DNA of 39,206 nt, from positions 1 to 39,206 of the forward strand of contig DXAV01000054.1 of the NCBI GenBank assembly GCA_019116805.1. The letters are read 5' to 3'. Positions 14,793-23,531 of this stretch are shown here, in pieces. Position 1 is the first letter of the stretch; each line of letters begins with the position of its first letter. The translations under genes were made by a program, and so were the position numbers. The stretch comes from Candidatus Bacteroides merdavium (lineage in GTDB: Bacteria; Bacteroidota; Bacteroidia; Bacteroidales; Bacteroidaceae). The notes below the pieces were generated by a model. The model did no database searches, was not told the DNA's origin, and saw only the letters and a program-made list of their open reading frames with translations.

Positions 14793-17132
14793 TCAATACT
14801 TGAAATCTGTTTTCTTCACATAGACGGCATAATCCTTGATGAGGCCCGGTGCATTCTTCTCGGCACGGGGCAGCATGCGGAAGCCGCTTACGTTGTATTC
14901 CTTACCCAAGTCGATGACTACCTGATGAGGGAAGGCGGTGTTGTCCACCGTCTGCCAGAAGGTGCTCTCCTGCAGGTCGAATATCTTGTCGGCCGTACGA
15001 TTGCCGCTGCGGGTCTCTTCGCTGTCTGCATAGACAATCTTCCAGTTCTCGCGCGAAACGGGCTTGCCGTTGGCGTCGAGCACGTCGAACTCGGCGATGG
15101 AGGCGATGTTATTTCCGTCATAGTTGGACATGGCATTCAGGCAGAAGTAGCGTCCCTGTGTGGGGGTAGCAAACTTCACTTCCTGCCAGCCGTTGCCCGG
15201 CTTGAAGGTACCCTTGTGGACGGGCTTTTCGGCGTTGAGCTTCAGATTCTGTCCGTCCTTGCGATGTGTCTCGGGAGCCTGTGTGCGGAGCATGTCGAGG
15301 ATAGGCTTTTCGAGGCCGACTACTTTTGTTTCGGCAGGGCCTTTCAGGTCGAGAACGATGATTTCGTTTTCACCTTCTTTCAGCCAGCATCCGGGCATGT
15401 AGAGTGTCTGTTGGGGACCGATTTCCCAGAAGCGGCCCATAGCATGTCCGTTCACCCAAACCATACCCTTGCCCCATGTCTGCATGTCAAGGAAGGTGTC
15501 GCCCGTCTTATCCAGGTGGAAAGTGGCGCGGTAGTAGGCAGGGCCGTTCACAGCTTGTCCTTTCTGATAGTTTTTGTTGCTGACAAACTCATAGAAGGGT
15601 GGCAGACTATATACAGACCAGTCTTTCAGCTCGGTAGCCTTTCCGTCAGTGATGACTTCCACCTTCTCGGTGATACCTTTGCGGTCGTGAATGGACTTGT
15701 CAAAGTTCACACGGCCCATAGCCTCCACTAGGATGTCTAGTTGGGTACCCTTCTTCAGGGGTGACTTCAGCAAAAGGGTAAACTCGCCCTGGCGACGGTC
15801 GAGGCGTCCCAACAGTTGGCCGTCGGCAAAGACTTGTGCCCAGTCGTGCATTTCGTCCAGATGGAGTGTACCCGAAATGTCTTCCTTCAGCGTTGTGCGG
15901 TAGAGGATGCTTCCCCAGCCTTGGTTGAACTGTTCCATCGGCTTCACACTTTCTGTCTGCTTGGGTTCGGGCAGGTTGTCGAACAAGGGGGCTACCTCCC
16001 ATTCGGTGATGGCCGGTACCTTGATGACAGGGAAGGCTTCGGGAGGCTCGGGCAGGGTCTGTCCGGCGGGCAGGTATTGTTGCAACAGGTCGCGCAGCTG
16101 GTAGTATTTCGGCGTGAGCCAGCCAGCTTCGCTGATGGGTGCGTCGTAGTCGTAGGAGCTGCACATGGCCGAGTAGGCCGGATTGTTGGCGCCACCCCAC
16201 CAGCCGAAAGTCGTACCTCCGTGAGTCATGTAGAGGCTGAAGGAGATGTTGCGGTCAAGCATATCCTTGATGCCGCTCACCATGGTGGCAGCGTCGCGCG
16301 TTTCGTGTTTGCGTCCCCAGTGGTCGAACCATCCACTCCAGAACTCACTGCACATCAGTGGCGTTTCGGGGCGCAGTTCCTTTAGTTTCTTGAACTGCTC
16401 TTCGATGTTGGCGCCGGTACCGAAGTTCACCGTCCAAAGCAGGTCGTCCAGGGCGTTGTTGGTGAAGTTCGAGCTCCAGTCACATTGGAAGAGAGGTACA
16501 TCTGTAAAGCCTGCTTCGCGCACCAAGTCGCGGATAGCCGATACGTACGGTTTGTCGGTACCATAGGAGCCGAATTCATTCTCCACTTGCACCATGATGA
16601 TGTTTCCGCCGCGGGTAATCTGCAGGTCGGCCAGTTGCTTACCCACCTCCTTCATGAAGATACCCACGCGCTCCATGTAGTAGGGATCGAGTGAACGGAG
16701 TTGTACGTCCTGTTTCTTCAGGAGCCACCAGGGCAGACCGCCCATTTCCCATTCGGCGCATACATAGGGACCCGGTCGTACGATGACGTACATGCCGTGC
16801 TTTTGTGCCAGGCGACAGAACTTGGCAATGTCTTTGTTCCCTGTGAAGTCGAACTTACCTTCTTCCTGTTCGTGCAGGTTCCAGAAAACGTAGAGGCAGA
16901 TTGTGTTCATGCCCAGTGCTTTGCACGATTCGATACGCTGCTCCCAGTAGGGTTCGGGAATACGCGGATAGTGGATTTCGGCGGCTTTCACCACCATGGA
17001 ATCTCCGTTCAGGAGAAACGTGCCCTTTCCTGCCTCGAATGTGCCTGTCGTTTTCTGCGAACAAGACGACAGACTGCCTACCATGCTTATGGCTAAAAAG
17101 AAGGAGAGGGCAATGCTTGCTACTCTTTTCAT
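14793..17132 (-). CDS. GH35 beta-galactosidase lipoprotein with C-terminal carbohydrate-binding region
   Basis: The enzyme is an exo-acting beta-galactosidase. The 779-residue protein has a lipoprotein signal with LSSC (C24). The GH35 barrel (about 35-350) carries the acid/base E186 in VENEFGSYG and the nucleophile E263 in CSEFWSGW. The segment HYPRIPEPYWEQRI (54-67) is a family signature. Two jelly-roll domains follow, and the last ~150 residues look like an F5/8-type discoidin domain (HQVVIDLGKEYNVSGFRML). It is the last gene of the PUL transcript, 37 bases after the tandem GH43 gene. GH35 enzymes act on beta-1,3, beta-1,4 or beta-1,6 galactosides; here the neighbours point to arabinogalactan side chains. 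The residues after the lipid Cys (SQKTT) lack the acidic surface-export pattern, so a periplasmic face is likelier. Confidence 0.94.
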   Translation of the reverse strand: MKRVASIALSFFLAISMVGSLSSCSQKTTGTFEAGKGTFLLNGDSMVVKAAEIHYPRIPEPYWEQRIESCKALGMNTICLYVFWNLHEQEEGKFDFTGNKDIAKFCRLAQKHGMYVIVRPGPYVCAEWEMGGLPWWLLKKQDVQLRSLDPYYMERVGIFMKEVGKQLADLQITRGGNIIMVQVENEFGSYGTDKPYVSAIRDLVREAGFTDVPLFQCDWSSNFTNNALDDLLWTVNFGTGANIEEQFKKLKELRPETPLMCSEFWSGWFDHWGRKHETRDAATMVSGIKDMLDRNISFSLYMTHGGTTFGWWGGANNPAYSAMCSSYDYDAPISEAGWLTPKYYQLRDLLQQYLPAGQTLPEPPEAFPVIKVPAITEWEVAPLFDNLPEPKQTESVKPMEQFNQGWGSILYRTTLKEDISGTLHLDEMHDWAQVFADGQLLGRLDRRQGEFTLLLKSPLKKGTQLDILVEAMGRVNFDKSIHDRKGITEKVEVITDGKATELKDWSVYSLPPFYEFVSNKNYQKGQAVNGPAYYRATFHLDKTGDTFLDMQTWGKGMVWVNGHAMGRFWEIGPQQTLYMPGCWLKEGENEIIVLDLKGPAETKVVGLEKPILDMLRTQAPETHRKDGQNLKLNAEKPVHKGTFKPGNGWQEVKFATPTQGRYFCLNAMSNYDGNNIASIAEFDVLDANGKPVSRENWKIVYADSEETRSGNRTADKIFDLQESTFWQTVDNTAFPHQVVIDLGKEYNVSGFRMLPRAEKNAPGLIKDYAVYVKKTDFKY

Positions 17133-17169
17133 GATATCTTTATGCTATTTAAATGTTGATTGTTTAGAC

Positions 17170-19089
17170 TTATTTTGTCAGTTCCACCCGCTTGATGGTA
17201 CCGTCAGCATTGAACTCCAGGCGGTCAATGCAGACCTCTCTGTGCGTGCCGGGCGACAGGCTTTTGTCAAGGTAGTGCTTGTTGATGCGGTGATAGACAA
17301 TGTACCACTCGTCCGTGCCGGGCTTACAGATGACAGAATTGTGTGCCGGACCGTATATCTCCTTTTCTGGATTTTGGATAGTGACGATAGGGTCGGTAGC
17401 TACTTTAATGGGGCCTAGTGGAGATGTAGAAGTTCCATAGGCCACGTGATAGTTTGGAGAACCAGTATCATCTACTGACCACATGAAATAGTACAGACCG
17501 TTCCGGTAGAATACGTAGGGAGCTTCACGGTAGGCATAGTCTTGCAATGTGCCGCCTTCGGGTGTCAATACTGCTAGCGTTTTCTTCTTGATGGAAACCA
17601 TATCCTTGTTCAGTTCGGCACCGGCCATGTATCCGTTACCCCAGTAGAGATAGGACTTGCCTGATACAGGGTCGGTGAATACGTCCACGTCAATCTGTTG
17701 TCCTCTGCCTGTGGGCGATTTGGTAATCATCGGATGTCCCAGGTCGGTGAAGGGGCCGATAGGTGAGTCGGCTATAGCAACACCTATTTGTTTGCCACCT
17801 CCGTTCTTTGGATTGCCGCTGAAATACAGGTAATAGCGGTAACCGTCTTTGGTCTTCTTTTCTTCTATGGCAGGTGCCCATGCGTTACCATCGGCCCAGG
17901 ATACTTGATCTGATTTCAGGTCGAGTACAATACCTTCGTAAGTCCAGTCCTTCAAGTCGTTGGAGGAGTAGGCTGTATAATACCATCCTCCCCATCCGGG
18001 CTGTCCGTCGGTGGTGGAGTAGATGTAGTATTTGCCAGTCTGGTTGGAATAGACAATTTCCGGATCGGCATGAAAACCGGGAAGAACCGGATTGTTGGGC
18101 AATTCGCCCAGTTCGGCAGGCTTGCCCCATTTGTCCGTGATGCGTTTCAGTTCGTTTCGGGTAATGGGCATGATAGTGCCATGGCGTGGGTGGAAATTCA
18201 TCTTTACCTCGTGATCAATGACTTTGAAGTGTTCCAGATCGGTTGTTTCCGTGAACTGGTAAGCCCCTTTCATATAAACGTCATACATCAGGATGTATTT
18301 GTCTTCACCAATCAGTTTGAAGGTACCGGCACCTTCCACTGCTTCCTTGGTTTGTTGCTTATATTCCATATTTTCTTTCCATTGTCCGGAAGTCAGTGAT
18401 TTGGATGTGGCTACGCGGATGCCGTTACCATGCCCTTCTGTCTTGTAGAACAGGTGATAGATGCCGTCTTTGTACACGATGTCACCGTCAATGCACGATT
18501 TCTTGTCGGCTGGAACGAATAGTGGTTGGGGTTCGCCTTCCAAGTCGGTAAAGTCGGAGTTGGCGTAGGCATAATAGATGACGTCGGGACCGTTACCATA
18601 TTTCATGGACCAATAAACCATATATTTCCCTGCTTCGGGATCAAAAATAGTTTGGGGAGCCCATACACGTTTCAGCTTTTCTTGGCCTTTATAACGCTTT
18701 TGCATATTGATAACCGAGTGTGACCAGTTTACCAAGTCTGTCGATTTCAGTAATACCATGGCACGATTGGAGTCCCATCCGTTGTCCGACACCATGTCTG
18801 TTACTACCATATAGAAAGTTTTTCCGTCTTCACAACGCAGGATGTGTGGATCGCGTACACCACCAGTTGAACTGATGACTTTGGAGTCGATGACCGGTTT
18901 GTTGTTGTTCAGGGCCCAGTAAGAATATCCGTCCATGCTGACGGCGTAGCACACTGCTTCCTGGCTGATGTGGTTACCGGTGAAATAAACAAAAAGATAG
19001 GCCGTTAAATCTTTTTCTTCAATTTTCTCAGCAAAGGCCGGAGTCAAAGCTGACAGTAGCAAGATGAGAGCAATAATCTTGTTTTTCAT
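17170..19089 (-). CDS. Tandem GH43 glycosidase (two beta-propeller domains)
   Basis: The 639-residue protein has a signal peptide ending ALTPAFA (residue 20) and no lipid Cys. It contains two full GH43-like propellers. The first (about 28-320) has the catalytic Asp/Asp/Glu set D80 (VRDPHI), D201 (CIDGDIV) and E252 (VEGAGTF). The second (about 330-639) has D342 (FHADPEI), D467 (QIDVDVF) and E522 (YREAPYV). Both triads look intact, so both domains may be active. GH43 enzymes usually remove alpha-L-arabinofuranose, beta-xylose or galactose. Here side-chain arabinose of arabinogalactan is the best guess. It has its own predicted promoter after a terminator and is followed by the GH35 gene. A periplasmic location is predicted. 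Confidence 0.9.
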   Translation of the reverse strand: MKNKIIALILLLSALTPAFAEKIEEKDLTAYLFVYFTGNHISQEAVCYAVSMDGYSYWALNNNKPVIDSKVISSTGGVRDPHILRCEDGKTFYMVVTDMVSDNGWDSNRAMVLLKSTDLVNWSHSVINMQKRYKGQEKLKRVWAPQTIFDPEAGKYMVYWSMKYGNGPDVIYYAYANSDFTDLEGEPQPLFVPADKKSCIDGDIVYKDGIYHLFYKTEGHGNGIRVATSKSLTSGQWKENMEYKQQTKEAVEGAGTFKLIGEDKYILMYDVYMKGAYQFTETTDLEHFKVIDHEVKMNFHPRHGTIMPITRNELKRITDKWGKPAELGELPNNPVLPGFHADPEIVYSNQTGKYYIYSTTDGQPGWGGWYYTAYSSNDLKDWTYEGIVLDLKSDQVSWADGNAWAPAIEEKKTKDGYRYYLYFSGNPKNGGGKQIGVAIADSPIGPFTDLGHPMITKSPTGRGQQIDVDVFTDPVSGKSYLYWGNGYMAGAELNKDMVSIKKKTLAVLTPEGGTLQDYAYREAPYVFYRNGLYYFMWSVDDTGSPNYHVAYGTSTSPLGPIKVATDPIVTIQNPEKEIYGPAHNSVICKPGTDEWYIVYHRINKHYLDKSLSPGTHREVCIDRLEFNADGTIKRVELTK

Positions 19090-19118
19090 GTTTATGTCCG
19101 TTATTTTGTTATTTTGTG

Positions 19119-19126
19119 CAAATGTA
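19119..19126 (-). promoter_or_regulatory. Predicted -7 element for the tandem GH43-GH35 unit
   Basis: The minus strand reads TACATTTG, matching TAnnTTTG, 30 bases before the tandem GH43 start and downstream of the terminator at 19213-19251. It suggests these two genes form a separate transcription unit. Confidence 0.5.
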
Positions 19127-19212
19127 CGAATAAACGATGATTATGTGGTAGGTAAATCATTCAAAAAGGGATAAATAATTTTGCAATGAATGGTTATGGT
19201 AGTGATAAAAAG

Positions 19213-19251
19213 AAAAATCCGCCGAAGGTTGTTTGAACTGGGCGGATTTTT
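19213..19251 (-). terminator. Terminator after the GH43_24-type gene
   Basis: AAAAATCCGCC (19213-19223) and GGCGGATTTTT (19241-19251) form a perfect 11-bp stem with a 17-base loop, followed on the minus strand by TCTTTTT. It starts 12 bases after the stop of the GH43_24-type gene. Confidence 0.85.
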
Positions 19252-19263
19252 ATAAAAGTAGAT

Positions 19264-20406
19264 TTATTCGTTGAAGAAATCTAATGTCCAGCTATCTATC
19301 CATTCGATATAGGGAATGCCGTCTTTGAACTGTATAGGTAGCCAGATGTAGCGTGCATCGCTCGGCTTTTTGGGTCTCCAGATGTCTGCCATGAACATAT
19401 AGGCGTCTTTCTTGTTGGGTACTTTCAGTACAAATGTACTTTGTCCGCCGAAAGTCAGTTCTGCGTTTGGTCCGATGCAGGGGTTGGGATGTTTGGTCCA
19501 CGGTCCCCAGATGCTGGGAGCAGAGAACATGCGGGCCTCGTTGGGATCCCAGCCTGTGCATCCCGAAGTGATCATCCAGTATATACCGTCTTTCTTGAAG
19601 ATAGCGGGCGCTTCGTTATGTCCGGCGGGTGCCAGACGCACATATTTGCCTGTGTGGCTCAGGTAATCTTCACTTAGTTCGGCAATCTGCAGGGTCAGGT
19701 TGTCTTCCGATGAATAGATGTGGTAAGCCTTGCCGTCGTCGTCCACGAAGAGCTGCATGTCTCGTGCCATTTGTCCTCCCTGTAGGTCGCGCTTCAGGAA
19801 AAGACCTTTGTCAATGGCTTCGTACCAGTCTGGAGTCCACCATTCCTTGAAGTGCTCCGGTTGGAGTGTATCCAGCACGGCACGTTGTTCAGCCGTCATG
19901 TCAATAGGAAGAATACCCGGATTGATGCGTCCCGAGCGGAGGAATTGGAACGGTCCTGTTGGCGATTCGCTCACGGCTACAGCCGAACGGGCGGCTGCAT
20001 ATCCTTTGTCTTTCAGTTCCAGATGAAACCACATCACAAACTTCTTTGTCTTTTCGTTGTAGATAACTTTCGGACGTTCCATCACGCAACCTTGTATGAT
20101 GTCACTGGTCGTATCATTCAGTTCCACAGGCAGTACGGCACCTTCGTTTTTCCAGTCGGTGAGGTTTTTTGATGAATAACACATGATACCTACCATAGCC
20201 TTGCTGGTCGAGTCCGATTTGTTCTCTCCGTACCAATAATAGGTTCCTTCGTGATAGAGCATGCCGCCTCCGTGTGCATTGATATGCACGCCTTGATTGT
20301 CAGGCCAGATTTCGCCGGAGCAGATAGGTTTCGGCTGTGGTTGTGTACAAGCTGTGGATAGTAAAATGCAAAAATATCCGCAGTATTTTATTATTTTGTT
20401 TTTCAT
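19264..20406 (-). CDS. GH43 subfamily 24-like exo-beta-1,3-galactanase lipoprotein
   Basis: The 380-residue protein has the lipoprotein signal LSTAC (C20). It carries the features I associate with GH43_24 exo-beta-1,3-galactosidases: INAHGGGMLYHEGTYYWYGE (42-61), MERPKVIYN with E110 as the likely catalytic acid, GHNEAPAIFKKDGIYW, and a Gln in GGQSTFVL. Known members lack a normal catalytic base and seem to use a Gln instead, which this sequence allows. They trim the beta-1,3-galactan backbone of type II arabinogalactan from its end and bypass side chains. The gene follows the other GH43 gene by 13 bases and ends at a strong terminator. Subfamily assignment is from memory of motifs; GH43 membership is firm. 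Confidence 0.88.
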   Translation of the reverse strand: MKNKIIKYCGYFCILLSTACTQPQPKPICSGEIWPDNQGVHINAHGGGMLYHEGTYYWYGENKSDSTSKAMVGIMCYSSKNLTDWKNEGAVLPVELNDTTSDIIQGCVMERPKVIYNEKTKKFVMWFHLELKDKGYAAARSAVAVSESPTGPFQFLRSGRINPGILPIDMTAEQRAVLDTLQPEHFKEWWTPDWYEAIDKGLFLKRDLQGGQMARDMQLFVDDDGKAYHIYSSEDNLTLQIAELSEDYLSHTGKYVRLAPAGHNEAPAIFKKDGIYWMITSGCTGWDPNEARMFSAPSIWGPWTKHPNPCIGPNAELTFGGQSTFVLKVPNKKDAYMFMADIWRPKKPSDARYIWLPIQFKDGIPYIEWIDSWTLDFFNE

Positions 20407-20419
20407 GATGTCGTTTACT

Positions 20420-21412
20420 TTAGGGTTGGTACATTTTTCCGACTATTAATTTATCGCCAGACAAATCCACTTCAAATAAGTGTGGTATGCGGAGATAAAA
20501 TCCGTTGATGTCTTTGTGACTGTGTACAGACATCAGCCATTTACCGTCCAATGTTTGGAATAGCATCCCGTGTCCGAAGTTGGGAGGGGTGATGGGCTGT
20601 GGTTCCTGAATCCAAGGACCGTCTAAAGTTCCACTTTCAGAATATGCGACTCCTTGTGTATAGATGTTATGAATCCAGCTTGTCCAAAGCATTCCTAACC
20701 GTCCTGTTTGCGTGCGAAATAGGTAAGGACCGTCGGTCACTTTATTAGGAACCTCCTTCCCGTCACGCAATTCACGACTCCAGGGACATTCACTGGAACG
20801 GAACAGCAATTTACCTTCTCCGATAGAACCGCTGAGATCAGATTTCAATTCTATTTTTTCAATGGTTCCGTCCCAATTCTGTAGCCATTCATAACAATAG
20901 ACCATATAAGGCTTTCCATCAGTATCAACCCAAAATGTCCCGTCTAATGTGGGCTTATTTGCAGGCAGATAAATGGAATCTTTCATAGGGCGATAGGGGC
21001 CATCTGGTCTGTCACTTACTAATATGTGACTTGCTCTTCGTTCAATTTTGTTTCCTTGGACTACATCTATAATGACTGCTTTGTTTGTAAAGGTAGCGAA
21101 GTAGTAATATTTATTTTTGTAATGATGAAGTTCTGCCGCCCAAATCATTGGATTGGGTCCCATCCATGAGTGAGAATCTGTTTGAGCAACTTTGTAAGGC
21201 CCTTCCCAATATTTCAGGTCTTGGCTTTTCCATAGCATTCCACCTGTTCCTGTCATGTAATAAGTGGAAGTTTTTGGATCTGTTAGAATACAAGGATCGC
21301 TCAATCGGATAGAATCTAATGGTATATTCTTTTTAATGTTTTGTTGTGATTGGACAGCCTGTATGGACAACCATGTGAATGATATAAGGAACAGGACTTT
21401 GATGTTTTTCAT
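20420..21412 (-). CDS. GH43 family glycosidase
   Basis: The 330-residue protein has a signal peptide (MKNIKVLFLISFTWLSIQAV...SQ) without a lipid Cys, then a single five-bladed propeller. The catalytic-base motif is LSDPCI (D39), and the second Asp is D157 in LDGTFWVD. At the place of the usual catalytic Glu the motif is VTDGPYL (D227). I believe a TDGP form exists in some GH43 subfamilies, so this need not mean loss of activity. Likely activities are exo-alpha-L-arabinofuranosidase or galactosidase, within the arabinogalactan PUL. It is the first enzyme gene after susD, from which it is separated by an attenuator-like hairpin, and it runs into the GH43_24-type gene. A periplasmic location is predicted. 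Confidence 0.86.
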   Translation of the reverse strand: MKNIKVLFLISFTWLSIQAVQSQQNIKKNIPLDSIRLSDPCILTDPKTSTYYMTGTGGMLWKSQDLKYWEGPYKVAQTDSHSWMGPNPMIWAAELHHYKNKYYYFATFTNKAVIIDVVQGNKIERRASHILVSDRPDGPYRPMKDSIYLPANKPTLDGTFWVDTDGKPYMVYCYEWLQNWDGTIEKIELKSDLSGSIGEGKLLFRSSECPWSRELRDGKEVPNKVTDGPYLFRTQTGRLGMLWTSWIHNIYTQGVAYSESGTLDGPWIQEPQPITPPNFGHGMLFQTLDGKWLMSVHSHKDINGFYLRIPHLFEVDLSGDKLIVGKMYQP

Positions 21413-21428
21413 ATTGCTATGCGGAATA

Positions 21429-21475
21429 AAAAAAATAACTAAAGCTCTCCCATTAAAGGAGAGACTTTAGTTATT
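21429..21475 (-). terminator. Terminator/attenuator between susD and the GH43 genes
   Basis: AATAACTAAAG-CTCTCC (21434-21450) pairs with GGAGAG-a-CTTTAGTTATT (21458-21475), a 17-bp stem with one bulged base and a 7-base loop. The minus strand then runs into a T-rich tract. Read-through would lower the enzyme genes relative to SusC/D, a common arrangement in such loci. Confidence 0.8.
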
Positions 21476-21490
21476 TTATTATTAGATAAA

Positions 21491-23518
21491 TTATTTCTCT
21501 GCTGGCATATCGGCAGTAGTCGGCCAATATGGATTTTGATACAGAGGAGAAAGCTCTGGTGAAGCGTTATCGGAAGCAGTTAACTGGAACTGTTTGATGG
21601 GAAGTGGTTGCAGGTAGTGTGCCATGTGCCATGTATATCCATCTTTGAACAGATTACCACTTGTCATATTCTTCTGATAAGGTCTGTAATACTCGCTCAA
21701 GCTTGGGCTTGATACGGTAGCTGAAGCACTTCCGTCGGAAATCAGATTATTTGCATCGTACCAGTTCTGCATTGGAGTATTCCAAAGATGGAAACCTTCA
21801 ATGAAATAAGGTTCGTCAATCATTTGATCCAATGCTCTCCAACGAATCAAATCCATCCATCTGAGGCCTTCGGCCATCAGTTCGCAACGGCGCTCTCTAC
21901 GTATATTGTAAAGAACGGGGTCGGTCAACTGTTCTCCTGCTGAATAAGAGCCCCAGTCCAATTTCTCTTGCGTGATATCTGTTGCTGCGATGGTTGTCTG
22001 TGGGTCAATGGCAGAACCTGTAAATCCTGCAGTTGTACGGATAATCTTCCAATATTCCAGAATCTTACCGGAGGAAATACTCTTGGTAAGTTCGTATTCA
22101 GCCTCCATGTAGTTCAACAATGCTTCGGTTGCTCTGAAAGTAATAGAACCAGTATATCCAGCACCATTACCTGTTAAGGCTTTATCGAAAGTTCCTCCCT
22201 TACGGATGGAATATCCGGTACCATAGTCATTTTCACCATCATTACCCAAGATATCGGGATAGGGTTCGATTTCCATACCGTGATCTTTCTGGGAGTCCAT
22301 ATTCTTGAACATATTGATTTGGTCGGGCTCTTTTAAGAAAATGAACAAACGAGGATCTGCATTTTGTCTCACATTTGTCAATGTTTCGTCATTGAATGCA
22401 AAACCGTCATGATTTGCATAGATGGGTTTTCCGTCCGACATAATAAAACCTTGAACCATACTTCTAGTCAGTCCTACACCGTAGTTACCTTTCTGAACAG
22501 CTACTTCGATGTTGTTGGTAATGCCCAAACCTTCGTTGTATTCACGCCACAAGAGTACATCCGGGAAACCTGACATATCAGTATTTCCGAACATGCTGAA
22601 ATAAGGATTCTCTGGATCTGATTCAGATTGGGGAACTAAGCCTGTGTTCTGAGTCAGTCGTCCTTTGTATTTTTCAGCCACTTCTTCAGCACTTTCTGCT
22701 GCTATCGTATAGAAATATTCGATTTCGTTTTCTATGCTGCCTGATGGGAACTGATAGTTTGCATTATAATCTTTTGCTTTTCCCGGCCATCCTTCACCGT
22801 TCGGGACAAAAGGCGTATTATTAAAATATCTCAACCAGGAAGCTTCAAACAAAGCAACGCGTGATTTCAACACTTTGGCAACGTCCGGTGACAGACGATT
22901 CTTTCTGGAATCGAAATTGTCGGTCATATAGCTGATGGCGTTGTCCAAATCTTCAAGAATAAATCTTGCCACTTCGTTTCTCGGGCTTCTCTTGTTAGCT
23001 TCCACCAGAATGTCATTGTCATCGGGCAATGCTTCTTTGATAATGGGCAGGTCACCCCACTTCTGCAACATGTCGAAATAGCAATAGGCACGGAAAAAGT
23101 AAATCTCTCCTATATATTGGCGGATGTTTGTGTCTGAGCCGGTAATCTTTCCTGCTTCATAATTTTCCAGAATGGTATTCAATGAATAGTTGATGTTGCG
23201 GATGTTGGTCCATGCCCAATTGTCGTTTTCCAATGCCACTTTCCATTGGCCGGTAGCATATTTGTTATCTGCTGTAAAGCCGGCTTGGTTGTCCGTATTG
23301 TTGTCCGTGCCGAATGTTCCATAACTCCAGTTTCCGTGAGAAGGAAGCACGTCAGGATAGAATTTGTTGGCTACAGCTTGAATTTGGTCTTCTGCTGAAT
23401 AGTAATCTTCAGGTACAACGTAGGAAGGAGGTTCTTTATCAAGAAAATCCTCACAAGATACCAGCGAAGAAGACAGTAATATGACTGTCGATAAATAAGT
23501 GAGTTTATTGAGTTTCAT
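21491..23518 (-). CDS. SusD/RagB-like nutrient-binding lipoprotein
   Basis: The 675-residue protein caps the SusC barrel and binds the target glycan at the cell surface. The signal peptide ends LVSC (C22), followed by EDFLDKEP. The acidic residues right after the lipid Cys fit the surface lipoprotein export pattern of Bacteroides. The TPR-like helical fold typical of SusD is visible in segments such as IRNINYSLNTILENYEAGK, FFRAYCYFDMLQKWGDLPI and RRERRCELMAEGLRWMDLIRW. The C-terminus PLYQNPYWPTTADMPAEK is also family-typical. The length is somewhat above the ~550-residue norm. It lies 12 bases after susC, the standard pair. Confidence 0.96.
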   Translation of the reverse strand: MKLNKLTYLSTVILLSSSLVSCEDFLDKEPPSYVVPEDYYSAEDQIQAVANKFYPDVLPSHGNWSYGTFGTDNNTDNQAGFTADNKYATGQWKVALENDNWAWTNIRNINYSLNTILENYEAGKITGSDTNIRQYIGEIYFFRAYCYFDMLQKWGDLPIIKEALPDDNDILVEANKRSPRNEVARFILEDLDNAISYMTDNFDSRKNRLSPDVAKVLKSRVALFEASWLRYFNNTPFVPNGEGWPGKAKDYNANYQFPSGSIENEIEYFYTIAAESAEEVAEKYKGRLTQNTGLVPQSESDPENPYFSMFGNTDMSGFPDVLLWREYNEGLGITNNIEVAVQKGNYGVGLTRSMVQGFIMSDGKPIYANHDGFAFNDETLTNVRQNADPRLFIFLKEPDQINMFKNMDSQKDHGMEIEPYPDILGNDGENDYGTGYSIRKGGTFDKALTGNGAGYTGSITFRATEALLNYMEAEYELTKSISSGKILEYWKIIRTTAGFTGSAIDPQTTIAATDITQEKLDWGSYSAGEQLTDPVLYNIRRERRCELMAEGLRWMDLIRWRALDQMIDEPYFIEGFHLWNTPMQNWYDANNLISDGSASATVSSPSLSEYYRPYQKNMTSGNLFKDGYTWHMAHYLQPLPIKQFQLTASDNASPELSPLYQNPYWPTTADMPAEK

Positions 23519-23531
23519 AATAGCTTCGAAT

